The translations under genes were made by a program, and so were the position numbers. The notes below the pieces were generated by a model. The model had not been told where the DNA came from. It saw nothing but the letters and a program-made list of their open reading frames with translations, and searched no databases. From contig DAOWBD010000058.1 in NCBI GenBank assembly GCA_030634235.1, positions 1 to 6,876 of the forward strand: a stretch of DNA of 6,876 bases. Direction: 5' to 3'. Origin of the DNA: Candidatus Omnitrophota bacterium (GTDB lineage: Bacteria > Omnitrophota > Gorgyraeia > Zapsychrales > Zapsychraceae). Of this stretch, positions 1-5,450 are shown in pieces. The first letter of the stretch is position 1, and each line of letters begins with the position of its first letter.

Positions 1-764
1 AAAATGAACTGCATATCCCGACGGGCCCGCTTGATGTTGATGTCGCCGAGGACCAGGTGGACGGAAATGTCGCGTTCGGAAAAATCCTGACGGACTTCGA
101 ACAAGTGCTGTTTGTCGAGGTTCAGGACGTCGGCCATGCGGCTGATCTTATCGAGAACCGGCGCGACATTTAAAAGCGGCTTGTGCCCGTGCGTCAGAGA
201 AAAACGGATCTCATTGTGCAAAAGAGCGTAGGGGATGACTACGTTTAATATCTGATGGACCTCGGCGGTATTCGACTTTAAAAATTTCTTGCGCGCCGGC
301 GTGTTGAAGAACAGTTCCTTAACGGTGATCTCGGTGCCGTGGTCGTTAAAACTGCACGGGCGGTTGTGAAAATCCTCGCCGCCGCGTAAGTGAATCCCCC
401 AGCCGGTTTCCTGCTCTTCGGTTTTGCTGAGCACGGTTACGTGCGAGATCGCCGCGACGCTGTAAAGCGCCTCGCCGCGAAACCCCAGCGAGCGAATCGA
501 ATAAAGATCGTCGACGTTCGTGATCTTGCTTGTCGCGTGGCGCGTGAAGATCGTCTTGAGATCGTCCTGTTCGATGCCGTGGCCGTCGTCCTTGACCCTG
601 ATCAGTGTCTTGCCGGCTTCTTTAAGTTCAATGTCGATCGTGCCGGATTGCGCGTCGATGGCATTCTCGACGAGTTCTTTAATGACGGACGCCGGCCGCT
701 CGATGACCTCGCCGGCCGCGATCTTACTGATAATTTCGGGTTTTAAGATGTGTACACGTGGCAT
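1..764 (-). CDS. mutL: DNA mismatch repair protein MutL, N-terminal part (runs off the left edge)
   Basis: MutL couples mismatch recognition by MutS to strand incision or unwinding, using a GHKL-type ATPase in its N-terminal region. I translated the minus strand from the ATG at 764-762; about 254 codons are present and the C-terminal dimerisation (and possible endonuclease) part lies outside the window. The ATPase motifs appear in order: KELVENAIDA (residues 29-38, with presumed catalytic Glu30 and Mg-binding Asn34), DDGHGI (59-64, where most relatives have DNGxGI), TRHATSK (74-80), GFRGEAL (94-100), then FFNTPARKKFLKS typical of the MutL transducer side. These motif positions match E. coli MutL to within one or two residues, which supports the start chosen. 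The Shine-Dalgarno is weak (GAGA about 9 nt upstream). It lies downstream of mutS on the same strand across a 303-nt repeat-rich gap, a classic mutS-mutL order. No frameshift is visible. Confidence 0.96.
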   Translation of the reverse strand, partial: MPRVHILKPEIISKIAAGEVIERPASVIKELVENAIDAQSGTIDIELKEAGKTLIRVKDDGHGIEQDDLKTIFTRHATSKITNVDDLYSIRSLGFRGEALYSVAAISHVTVLSKTEEQETGWGIHLRGGEDFHNRPCSFNDHGTEITVKELFFNTPARKKFLKSNTAEVHQILNVVIPYALLHNEIRFSLTHGHKPLLNVAPVLDKISRMADVLNLDKQHLFEVRQDFSERDISVHLVLGDINIKRARRDMQFI

Positions 765-785
765 GGTTAGATTCTCGTTAAACTT

Positions 786-830
786 GTCATCCCTGCCTAC
801 CTGCCGGTAGGCAGGCTTCCGCGGGGATCT
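786..830. repeat. Palindromic repeat with CCTGCCTACC hairpin
   Basis: A perfect 10-bp stem, CCTGCCTACC (792-801) with GGTAGGCAGG (806-815), encloses the 4-nt loop TGCC. The flanks are also partly inverted (ATCCC at 789-793 and GGGAT at 824-828). The core resembles the CCTGCCGGCAGG palindrome at 1071-1086, and both sit beside a GTCAT and a CGCGGG-like sequence, so these are two diverged members of one intergenic repeat family. It lies immediately upstream of mutL, about 20 nt from the start codon, and could form a structure in the mRNA leader. Confidence 0.8.
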
Positions 831-847
831 GGTTCTGTAGTGCTTCC

Positions 848-900
848 GGGGACGGGTCAAATTTGACCGGTGTTATTCGAGGCAAATTAAACCCGTCCCC
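848..900. repeat. Inverted repeat GGGGACGGGT ... ACCCGTCCCC
   Basis: The outer arms GGGGACGGGT (848-857) and ACCCGTCCCC (891-900) are perfectly complementary over 10 bp. Pairing continues as AATTT with AAATT after two mismatches. Inside the left arm is a separate perfect 14-bp palindrome, GGTCAAATTTGACC (855-868). The 53-bp unit with inverted ends looks like a REP- or MITE-like non-autonomous repeat. No transposase is encoded in the window. Confidence 0.75.
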
Positions 901-906
901 CTTTCC

Positions 907-933
907 GAATTAAGGGGACATCATACTTAATTC
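907..933. repeat. Short hairpin repeat GAATTAAG ... CTTAATTC
   Basis: The perfect 8-bp arms GAATTAAG (907-914) and CTTAATTC (926-933) surround the loop GGGACATCATA. The unit contains GGGGACA followed by CTTAATT. A related string, GGGGACAC...AATTAAGG, occurs upstream of mutS near 3748-3765. From recall, sequences of this type accompany REP-associated (Y1-type) transposases in several uncultivated bacterial phyla; that link is not shown by this window. Confidence 0.6.
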
Positions 934-982
934 CAACACTGTCATTCTAGCGGACAGGTGGGTCAAATAGCTATATTTTTGT

Positions 983-1102
983 GTCATTGCGAGCGAGCAA
1001 TTTTTGTTTTTCAAAAATTGCATACGAAGCAATCTTCGTTCTCGTCGAGATTGCCGCGTCGCTCCGCCTACCTGCCGGCAGGCAGGTTTTCGCGGGAATG
1101 AC
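983..1102. repeat. 120-bp multi-hairpin repeat with GTCATT/AATGAC ends, overlapping the mutS 3' end
   Basis: The element is bounded by inverted hexamers GTCATT (983-988) and AATGAC (1097-1102). Inside are three consecutive hairpins. The first is GCAATTTTTG (997-1006) with CAAAAATTGC (1012-1021), a perfect 10-bp stem. The second is GCAATCT (1029-1035) with AGATTGC (1048-1054). The third is ACCTGCC (1070-1076) with GGCAGGT (1081-1087). The GTCATTGCGAGCGA...GAGATTGC layout resembles an intergenic repeat seen in many bacterial genomes (recall, not searched). Positions 1068-1102 are also read as the end of mutS, so the element supplies that gene's final codons and stop. Confidence 0.8.
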
Positions 1103-3674
1103 AATGGTTTGGATTATCGTTAATCGTTTCTTTTATCTCCTGCAACTTGTTCAATGCGTCCAAAGGTGTAAGGCTGTTAATATCCATCGCCTCGATAACG
1201 GAGCGGATCTGTTCCATCACCGGGTCGGGCTTGGCCGTAGAAAGGGATAATTGCTGCTCGACGCTGGATTCGCTTTTTAACTGTTCTTTTAAATTCATCT
1301 GCAGTTCGAGCTGCGTTAAGATCTGACGCGAGCGCGCGATCACATCCTTAGGGATGCCCGCGAGCTTCGCGACGTAGATGCCGTAGCTGTCGTCGCTGCT
1401 GCCGGCGACGATCTTGTGCATGAAGATGATCTCATCTTTCCATTCCTTGACGGCGACATTGTAGTTCTTGACGCCGCTGCGCTCGTCGGCGAGCGCGGTC
1501 AGTTCGTGAAAGTGCGTGGCGAAGAGCGTGCGCGCCTTTGTTTTCTGAAAATGCTCGGCGAGCGCCCAGGCGAGGCTTAAGCCGTCGTAGGTACTCGTTC
1601 CGCGTCCGATCTCGTCGAGAATGACAAGGCTGCGTTCCGTCAGATTGTTTACGATATCGGCGGTCTCGGTCATCTCGACCATGAACGTGCTTTGCCCTTT
1701 ACTGATATCATCGTGCGCGCCGATGCGCGTGAAGATCTTATCGACGATACCGACGCGGGCGGCGGCCGCCGGAATAAAGCTTCCTATCTGCGCCATGATC
1801 GTCAGGATCGCGGTCTGCCGGATATAGGTCGACTTGCCTGACATGTTCGGCCCGGTCAAAATGATCAGATGGTTTTCATCGCAGTCCAGCAACGTGTCAT
1901 TCGCGACAAAGGTCTCGACGGAGGTTTTCTCGACGATGGGATGCCGCCCGTCCTTGATATCCAGGACGGTATCCTCGCTGATGACCGGACAAATGTATCC
2001 GGGCCAGCCGGCGAGCAGGACAAGCGAATAAAGGACGTCGAGCGTCGCGAGCCCGGTGCAGAACTGGTGCAGCGCCGGCGAGTTCTCGAGGATCTCGCCT
2101 TTTAGTTTTTGAACAACATCGTTTTCGATCTTCAGGACCTTATCCTGCGCGGTCAAGATCTTCTCCTCATATTCCTTGAGCTCGGGGGTGATGAACCGCT
2201 CGGCGTTGACGAGGGTCTGCTTGCGGATGTATTCCTGCGGGACAAGGCCTAAATTTGTTTTTGTTATTTCGATGTAATAGCCGAAAACTTTATTGAACCC
2301 GATTTTTAAAGAATTGATGCCGGTATGTTTGATCTCCTCTTCCTGTAATTTCTTAAGCCATTGCCGCCCGTTCTCCTGAATGCCGCGCAGCTCGTCGAGC
2401 TCGCTGTGGTATCCTTTCGCGACGATCTTTCCGTCGGGGTGCGAGAGGGGGATGTCTTCGTTAATGGCAAGTTCTAAGTGTTCACGCAATGACGAAATGT
2501 CTTCGATCGTAAAGAGAGGATTCTGTTTTACAAGCGGCTCGAGGGTTGCTTTGATCTCCGGCAAGAGAGCCAGCGTATTGCGGATCGCCAGAAGGTCCTT
2601 GGCGTGGACGTAGCCGCAACTCAGTCTCGAGATATTCTTCTCAAGGTCAGGGATGCGGCTTAAATATTTCTTCAACCGGTCGGTGATGTCGGGATCGTCC
2701 TTAAGGATTTTGACGGCCTCTTGGCGCTGGCTGATCGCTTCGGGTGTTTTAAGCGGATGCGTGAACCACGACGCGAACTGCCGCCGGCCGAGCGGTGTCA
2801 GTGTCAGGTCGAGGGCCTTGATCACGGCGTCGAGTTCAAGCCCGCGATGCGCTGCCGGTGAGATGAAACAAAAGTCCCGGTCGGTGTAAAGCGCGATGCG
2901 GTCGATGTGTTTGAGCGGCTGCTTGTTCATCTGCTTGAGATATTCGAGAAGCGCGCCGGTGCTGGCGGTTGCTGTCGGAAGTTCTTCGATACCGAAGCCG
3001 CGCAGGTTGTGGACGCCGAAATGTTCGCAGAGGGATTTGTGGACAACATCCGGGTTAAAACACCAGTCCTCAAAACGGCTTAGGGAAATATCCTTCGACC
3101 TTAACAGCGGATGTTTAAAGAGTTTGTCGATCTCCTCCTGGGAACCTTCCGGGTAAATGCATTCGTAAACCGGCAGCCTCGCGATCAGTCCGATAAGGCG
3201 GTCGGCATTCAATGGATATTCATTTGTGTGAATGGTCCCGCTCGAAGGGTCAATAAAGGCGACTCCCATGGACTTGCCGTTGAGGGTTAGGGAAAGAAGG
3301 AAGCGCGCTTGGGCGCTGCTTTCATCCAAATAAGTCCCCGAGGTAATGACGCGCGTTACGTCGCGCTGGACAAGTCCTTGCGCAAGTGAGGGGTCCTCAA
3401 CCTGTTCGCAGATAGCGACTTTGTGGCCTGCTTTAATAAGACGGGCAATGTAGTTTCCGGAGGCATGATGGGGAAATCCGCACATCGGGACAGCATTGGC
3501 TGTCCCTTTGCCGCGCGCGGTCAGGACAAGATCAAGGGCACGGGCCGCGGTCTTGGCGTCGTCGTAGAACATCTCGTAAAAATCGCCCAAACGGAAAAGG
3601 AGGATGCAATTTTGGTGCTTTCTCTTAATAGCATGGTATTGTTTGAGCATCGGGGTGGCTGTTTCCATAGCCAT
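1068..3674 (-). CDS. mutS: DNA mismatch repair protein MutS
   Basis: MutS is the ATP-dependent sensor that binds base mismatches and small loops and recruits MutL. The protein has 868 residues, the usual size for bacterial MutS1. The mismatch-binding domain carries GDFYEMFYDDA (residues 30-40) with the Phe32-x-Glu34 wedge motif. The connector, lever and clamp domains occupy roughly 120-560. The ATPase has Walker A GPNMSGKST (608-616), the signature STFMVEM (662-668), Walker B LVILDEIGRGTST (683-695) and ATHFHEL (719-725), then a helix-turn-helix dimer segment (DSYGIYVAKLAGIP, 762-775). All key residues are intact. Residues 858-868 (CHSRENLPAGR) and the stop come from an intergenic repeat and are not part of the family core, which ends near LNKLQEIKETI (841-851). 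The start is ATG at 3674; a second ATG two codons in is equally possible because neither has a strong ribosome site. mutL follows on the same strand. Confidence 0.98.
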   Translation of the reverse strand: MAMETATPMLKQYHAIKRKHQNCILLFRLGDFYEMFYDDAKTAARALDLVLTARGKGTANAVPMCGFPHHASGNYIARLIKAGHKVAICEQVEDPSLAQGLVQRDVTRVITSGTYLDESSAQARFLLSLTLNGKSMGVAFIDPSSGTIHTNEYPLNADRLIGLIARLPVYECIYPEGSQEEIDKLFKHPLLRSKDISLSRFEDWCFNPDVVHKSLCEHFGVHNLRGFGIEELPTATASTGALLEYLKQMNKQPLKHIDRIALYTDRDFCFISPAAHRGLELDAVIKALDLTLTPLGRRQFASWFTHPLKTPEAISQRQEAVKILKDDPDITDRLKKYLSRIPDLEKNISRLSCGYVHAKDLLAIRNTLALLPEIKATLEPLVKQNPLFTIEDISSLREHLELAINEDIPLSHPDGKIVAKGYHSELDELRGIQENGRQWLKKLQEEEIKHTGINSLKIGFNKVFGYYIEITKTNLGLVPQEYIRKQTLVNAERFITPELKEYEEKILTAQDKVLKIENDVVQKLKGEILENSPALHQFCTGLATLDVLYSLVLLAGWPGYICPVISEDTVLDIKDGRHPIVEKTSVETFVANDTLLDCDENHLIILTGPNMSGKSTYIRQTAILTIMAQIGSFIPAAAARVGIVDKIFTRIGAHDDISKGQSTFMVEMTETADIVNNLTERSLVILDEIGRGTSTYDGLSLAWALAEHFQKTKARTLFATHFHELTALADERSGVKNYNVAVKEWKDEIIFMHKIVAGSSDDSYGIYVAKLAGIPKDVIARSRQILTQLELQMNLKEQLKSESSVEQQLSLSTAKPDPVMEQIRSVIEAMDINSLTPLDALNKLQEIKETINDNPNHCHSRENLPAGR

Positions 3675-3712
3675 TCTTTATACCATAAATGTTCGGGGAA
3701 GGAAATAGAATA

Positions 3713-3734
3713 TTGGGACACCCTTGGGACACCC
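3713..3734. repeat. Two tandem copies of TTGGGACACCC
   Basis: The 11-bp unit TTGGGACACCC is present twice without gap (3713-3723 and 3724-3734). It is followed by the small hairpin CCCTT (3732-3736) / AAGGG (3742-3746) and by GGGGACAC at 3748-3755, a third near-copy of the GGGACAC core. The cluster lies about 40-80 nt upstream of the mutS start codon and so within the expected mutS promoter or leader. It resembles remnants of the GGGGACA-type repeats found between mutS and mutL. Confidence 0.8.
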
Positions 3735-3797
3735 TTCAATAAAGGGCGGGGACACTAAAATTAAGGAAAAATTGAGGGCAGGGCCCTTTTTGGGTCT

Positions 3798-3850
3798 GAG
3801 TCCTATTTTTATCTTGACAGTGTACGGGAAATGTATGAGAATAGGGACTC
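3798..3850. repeat. Imperfect inverted repeat enclosing the operon promoter
   Basis: GAGTCCTATT (3798-3807) is the reverse complement of AATAGGGACTC (3840-3850) except for one extra base in the right arm. The 32 nt between the arms hold the -35 box and the spacer, and the right arm overlaps the -10 box. It could be an operator or the two ends of a small promoter-carrying repeat. Confidence 0.65.
3814..3842 (+). promoter_or_regulatory. Sigma70-type promoter for the MerR-secretin-amidase-murI operon
   Basis: A perfect -35 box TTGACA (3814-3819) is followed after 17 bp by GAGAAT (3837-3842), which matches 4 of 6 positions of TATAAT. Transcription would begin near 3849 and leave a leader of about 37 nt. 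The 17-bp spacing is the standard optimum, unlike the 19-20 bp of classical MerR-activated promoters, so it does not look like a MerR twist-activated promoter. Repression or simple constitutive use is more likely. Confidence 0.55.
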
Positions 3851-3851
3851 A

Positions 3852-3884
3852 CTATCCACTTAGATAGCTATTCAAATACTCACT
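3852..3884 (+). promoter_or_regulatory. Leader of the MerR-like gene: small dyads, no Shine-Dalgarno
   Basis: The presumed leader contains the 5-bp dyad CTATC (3852-3856) / GATAG (3863-3867) and the overlapping 8-bp palindrome ATAGCTAT (3864-3871). ACTCACT occurs at 3847-3853 and again at 3878-3884, a 31-bp direct repeat. There is no purine-rich ribosome site before the ATG at 3886. The dyads are possible binding sites for the encoded DNA-binding protein; this is inference only. Confidence 0.3.
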
Positions 3885-3885
3885 C

Positions 3886-4119
3886 ATGCGATCAATTTAT
3901 CTTATCAAAGACCTGGCCAAAGTCAGCGGGTGTTCAACCCACAAACTTAAATTCTATCTGCGTTTGGGAATATTAAAAGAGATCGGGCGCAGCCCGGAAA
4001 CGAATTTCCGCTATTTTGACGACAGTTCGTACGCTCGGCTTAAGAGGATACGCGAGTTGCAGGAAAAGAAACTATCCTTGAAAGAGATCCATCAAAAGCT
4101 GGAAGGAAAAAATGCGTAA
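3886..4119 (+). CDS. Small MerR-family winged helix-turn-helix protein (DNA-binding domain only)
   Basis: This 77-residue protein matches the MerR-type DNA-binding domain. A helix-turn-helix lies at about residues 5-28 (IKDLAKVSGCSTHKLKFYLR; compare the family pattern IGELAKxxGVSxxTLRYYE). A wing follows with FRYFDD at 42-47, then a second helix pair (ARLKRIRELQEKKLSLKEIHQKL). The chain stops there. It has no long dimerisation helix and no effector-binding or metal-binding domain, so ligand sensing is not expected. The usual Tyr-Tyr/Glu after the recognition helix is Phe-Tyr-Leu here. Its last 8 nt overlap the secretin gene, which implies translational coupling and suggests it regulates its own operon. 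It could instead be an architectural protein. The ATG lacks a ribosome site; no better in-frame start is visible. Confidence 0.85.
   Translation: MRSIYLIKDLAKVSGCSTHKLKFYLRLGILKEIGRSPETNFRYFDDSSYARLKRIRELQEKKLSLKEIHQKLEGKNA
4101..4107 (+). promoter_or_regulatory. Ribosome binding site of the secretin-like gene
   Basis: GGAAGGA lies 4 nt before the ATG at 4112, inside the last codons of the MerR-like gene. It is the clearest Shine-Dalgarno in the window and supports the secretin start at 4112, which overlaps the upstream gene by 8 nt. A second in-frame ATG at 4127 would shorten the signal peptide and has no such site. Confidence 0.7.
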
Positions 4120-5449
4120 AGCCATCATGTGCGGTACTATTATTGCCGGTCTTTTGATCAGCGCTTCTGTGAGAGCTATTGTTGATCGCGTTTCTGAAGC
4201 GGTGCAGGGGCGGGAGAAGTATGATCTCATTATTGAGGACGCGCTTGATCAAATAGAAAAAAGCATTGATCCTGCGGTTGTTCACAGTGAGCTTGCGATA
4301 GAACCGGTTCTATTTGAAACGCCGGACGTAGAGATCAATCAAAATATGCCGACGGAGTTGGAGCTCGATGTCCTTGAAGATGTTGTTGAGATCGGGGAGA
4401 TCGATCTTAACGCGCTTCTCGACGAGGATCCCATCGAGGAAGAGATTCCGGAAGAGGTTGTTGCGCTTGAAGAAGCCGAACCTCAAGGGGCGATCGAGGT
4501 CAAGGTTATTCCCTTGCTGCACGCGGAAGCGTCAAGCCTGATCGACGCGCTCGGCCAGATGAAAAGTCCTGACGGAGAGGTCAGCTACAATGAAGCGGAC
4601 CGGACGATTGTTTTAAAGGATGTGCCCGGGCAGATTGAGGCCATGAGCGCCTTTATTAAGAAAATCGACATCTTGCTTGAGACGGGGATCTTCGCGCTCG
4701 AGTATGTGCAAGCCGCCGATATTGCCGCGAGTATTGAGGCGGCCCTGACGGAGGATATCGGGCAGGCCGAGTTTGATGAAGAGGCCAACAGCATTGTCGT
4801 TACCGATACGCCCGTGAAGATCGGGAAAATAAAAAAACTTATCCGAAAACTGGATCTCTTCAATGTTGAGGTCTCCATCGCGTCGAGGATCCTGAAGATC
4901 GTTCTTAATGACGAGCATCCGGTGGGTGTGGATTGGGAGGCGATCGTTTCGGCTTATCAAGAACTTGCGTTGTTCGAAGGAGGAGAGGAAGACGTAAAAC
5001 AGTTGGGTTTAGGGACGGTTTCGCAGGAAGATTACGATATTTTATTGGAGGCTCTCGACACGGTGGGCGCGGTCCGCACGGTCGCGCAGGATGATATCAG
5101 AACGGAGAATGAAGCGACCGGAACGATCAGCAGCCGGATGTCGTTGTCGCGGGGGAAAGAGGTTCAGTTTTATCTGACCCCGAGCATCAAGAAAGAGGAG
5201 CCTTTGGAAGTTGGGATAACAATGAAGGAAGCCGACGAGGATAACGTGACGGTTCAAATGAAAAACGGCGAGACGATCGTTATTGGCGGGCTGTTCGAAA
5301 ACGTTATGGTCGCCTCGACGTGGAAGATTCCTCTCCTCGGGGACCTGCCTTTATTGGGATTTGTTTTCCGTAATGAAGGCGAAGAATCAAGGAAGGCGGA
5401 GACTATTACCTTTTTGACCGTTAAGGCGGCTGAGAAGAAAAAATTATAG
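4112..5449 (+). CDS. Compact secretin-like outer-membrane protein (type II/III secretion or type IV pilus secretin family)
   Basis: Secretins are multimeric outer-membrane channels for protein secretion, pilus extrusion or phage exit. This 445-residue protein has a Sec signal peptide (RK, then hydrophobic 4-18, cleavage likely after VRA at 22). A very acidic, probably flexible segment spans about 60-125. Two secretin N-type modules follow (about 127-187 and 191-249, each ending in a ring-building pattern such as IVLKDVPGQIEAMSAFIKKID). The secretin core spans about 251-440. The core shows GVDWEAI (272-278), GTVSQEDYDILLEAL (301-315), GETIVIGGL (386-394) and IPLLGDLPLLGFVF (406-419), the last two being family hallmarks. 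The protein is short for a secretin, and the gate region (about 316-375) is poorly conserved, lacking the usual NP-x-I/V-T-x-N pattern. No ATPase, pilin or inner-membrane partner is in the window, so the exact system is unknown. A structural rather than channel role is possible. Confidence 0.85.
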   Translation: MRKAIMCGTIIAGLLISASVRAIVDRVSEAVQGREKYDLIIEDALDQIEKSIDPAVVHSELAIEPVLFETPDVEINQNMPTELELDVLEDVVEIGEIDLNALLDEDPIEEEIPEEVVALEEAEPQGAIEVKVIPLLHAEASSLIDALGQMKSPDGEVSYNEADRTIVLKDVPGQIEAMSAFIKKIDILLETGIFALEYVQAADIAASIEAALTEDIGQAEFDEEANSIVVTDTPVKIGKIKKLIRKLDLFNVEVSIASRILKIVLNDEHPVGVDWEAIVSAYQELALFEGGEEDVKQLGLGTVSQEDYDILLEALDTVGAVRTVAQDDIRTENEATGTISSRMSLSRGKEVQFYLTPSIKKEEPLEVGITMKEADEDNVTVQMKNGETIVIGGLFENVMVASTWKIPLLGDLPLLGFVFRNEGEESRKAETITFLTVKAAEKKKL

Positions 5450-5450
5450 T

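Larger units (their letters stand above)
765..1067. other. mutS-mutL spacer, filled with palindromic repeats
   Basis: This 303-nt gap holds no convincing gene. It is occupied by at least four distinct palindromic units (786-830, 848-900, 907-933 and 983-1102), which are listed separately. Short open frames here are repeat-derived translations. No hairpin followed by a clear U-run was found in the minus-strand direction, so read-through from mutS into mutL is possible. No promoter for mutL was confidently identified. Confidence 0.75.
3675..3885. promoter_or_regulatory. Divergent intergenic region between mutS and the envelope operon
   Basis: This 211-nt region separates the mutS start (minus) from the MerR-like start (plus). 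The mutS-proximal half contains a tandem 11-bp repeat and GGGGACAC-type repeat fragments. The other half contains the plus-strand promoter and its flanking inverted repeat. No convincing mutS promoter was found: TTGAAG with CAATAT at 18-bp spacing on the minus strand, spanning the tandem repeat, is only a weak candidate. Confidence 0.6.

Noticed and set aside
390..810. Plus-strand open frames of 118 and 96 codons opposite mutL
   Set aside because: They are antisense shadows of the clearly conserved MutL frame and show no recognisable domain or ribosome site.
786..1102. CRISPR array
   Set aside because: The palindromic units differ from one another and are irregularly spaced. There are no identical direct repeats with uniform spacers and no cas gene.
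910..1250. Open frames across the repeat element (64 codons minus, 89 codons plus)
   Set aside because: Their sequence is a translation of palindromic repeats (PAGRQ-type peptides) and of the mutS antisense strand. There is no family resemblance.
3423..3758. Plus-strand 111-codon frame opposite the mutS start, and the 72-codon minus frame at 3521-3739
   Set aside because: Both overlap the well-supported mutS N-terminal region in other frames and have no conserved features.
3775..3791. Possible small terminator: stem AGGGC/GCCCT with loop AGG followed by a T run (plus strand)
   Set aside because: The stem is only 5 bp with a 3-nt loop, and no plus-strand gene ends upstream of it. It lies just before the operon promoter, so a role is doubtful.
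3814..3844. Classical MerR-type promoter with 19-20 bp spacer
   Set aside because: At 19-bp spacing the -10 would be GAATAG, a poor match. The 17-bp alternative GAGAAT fits better.
4585..4960. Minus-strand frames of 97 and 115 codons inside the secretin gene, and similar ones inside the amidase gene
   Set aside because: They are antisense shadows of genes with clear signal peptides and conserved motifs.
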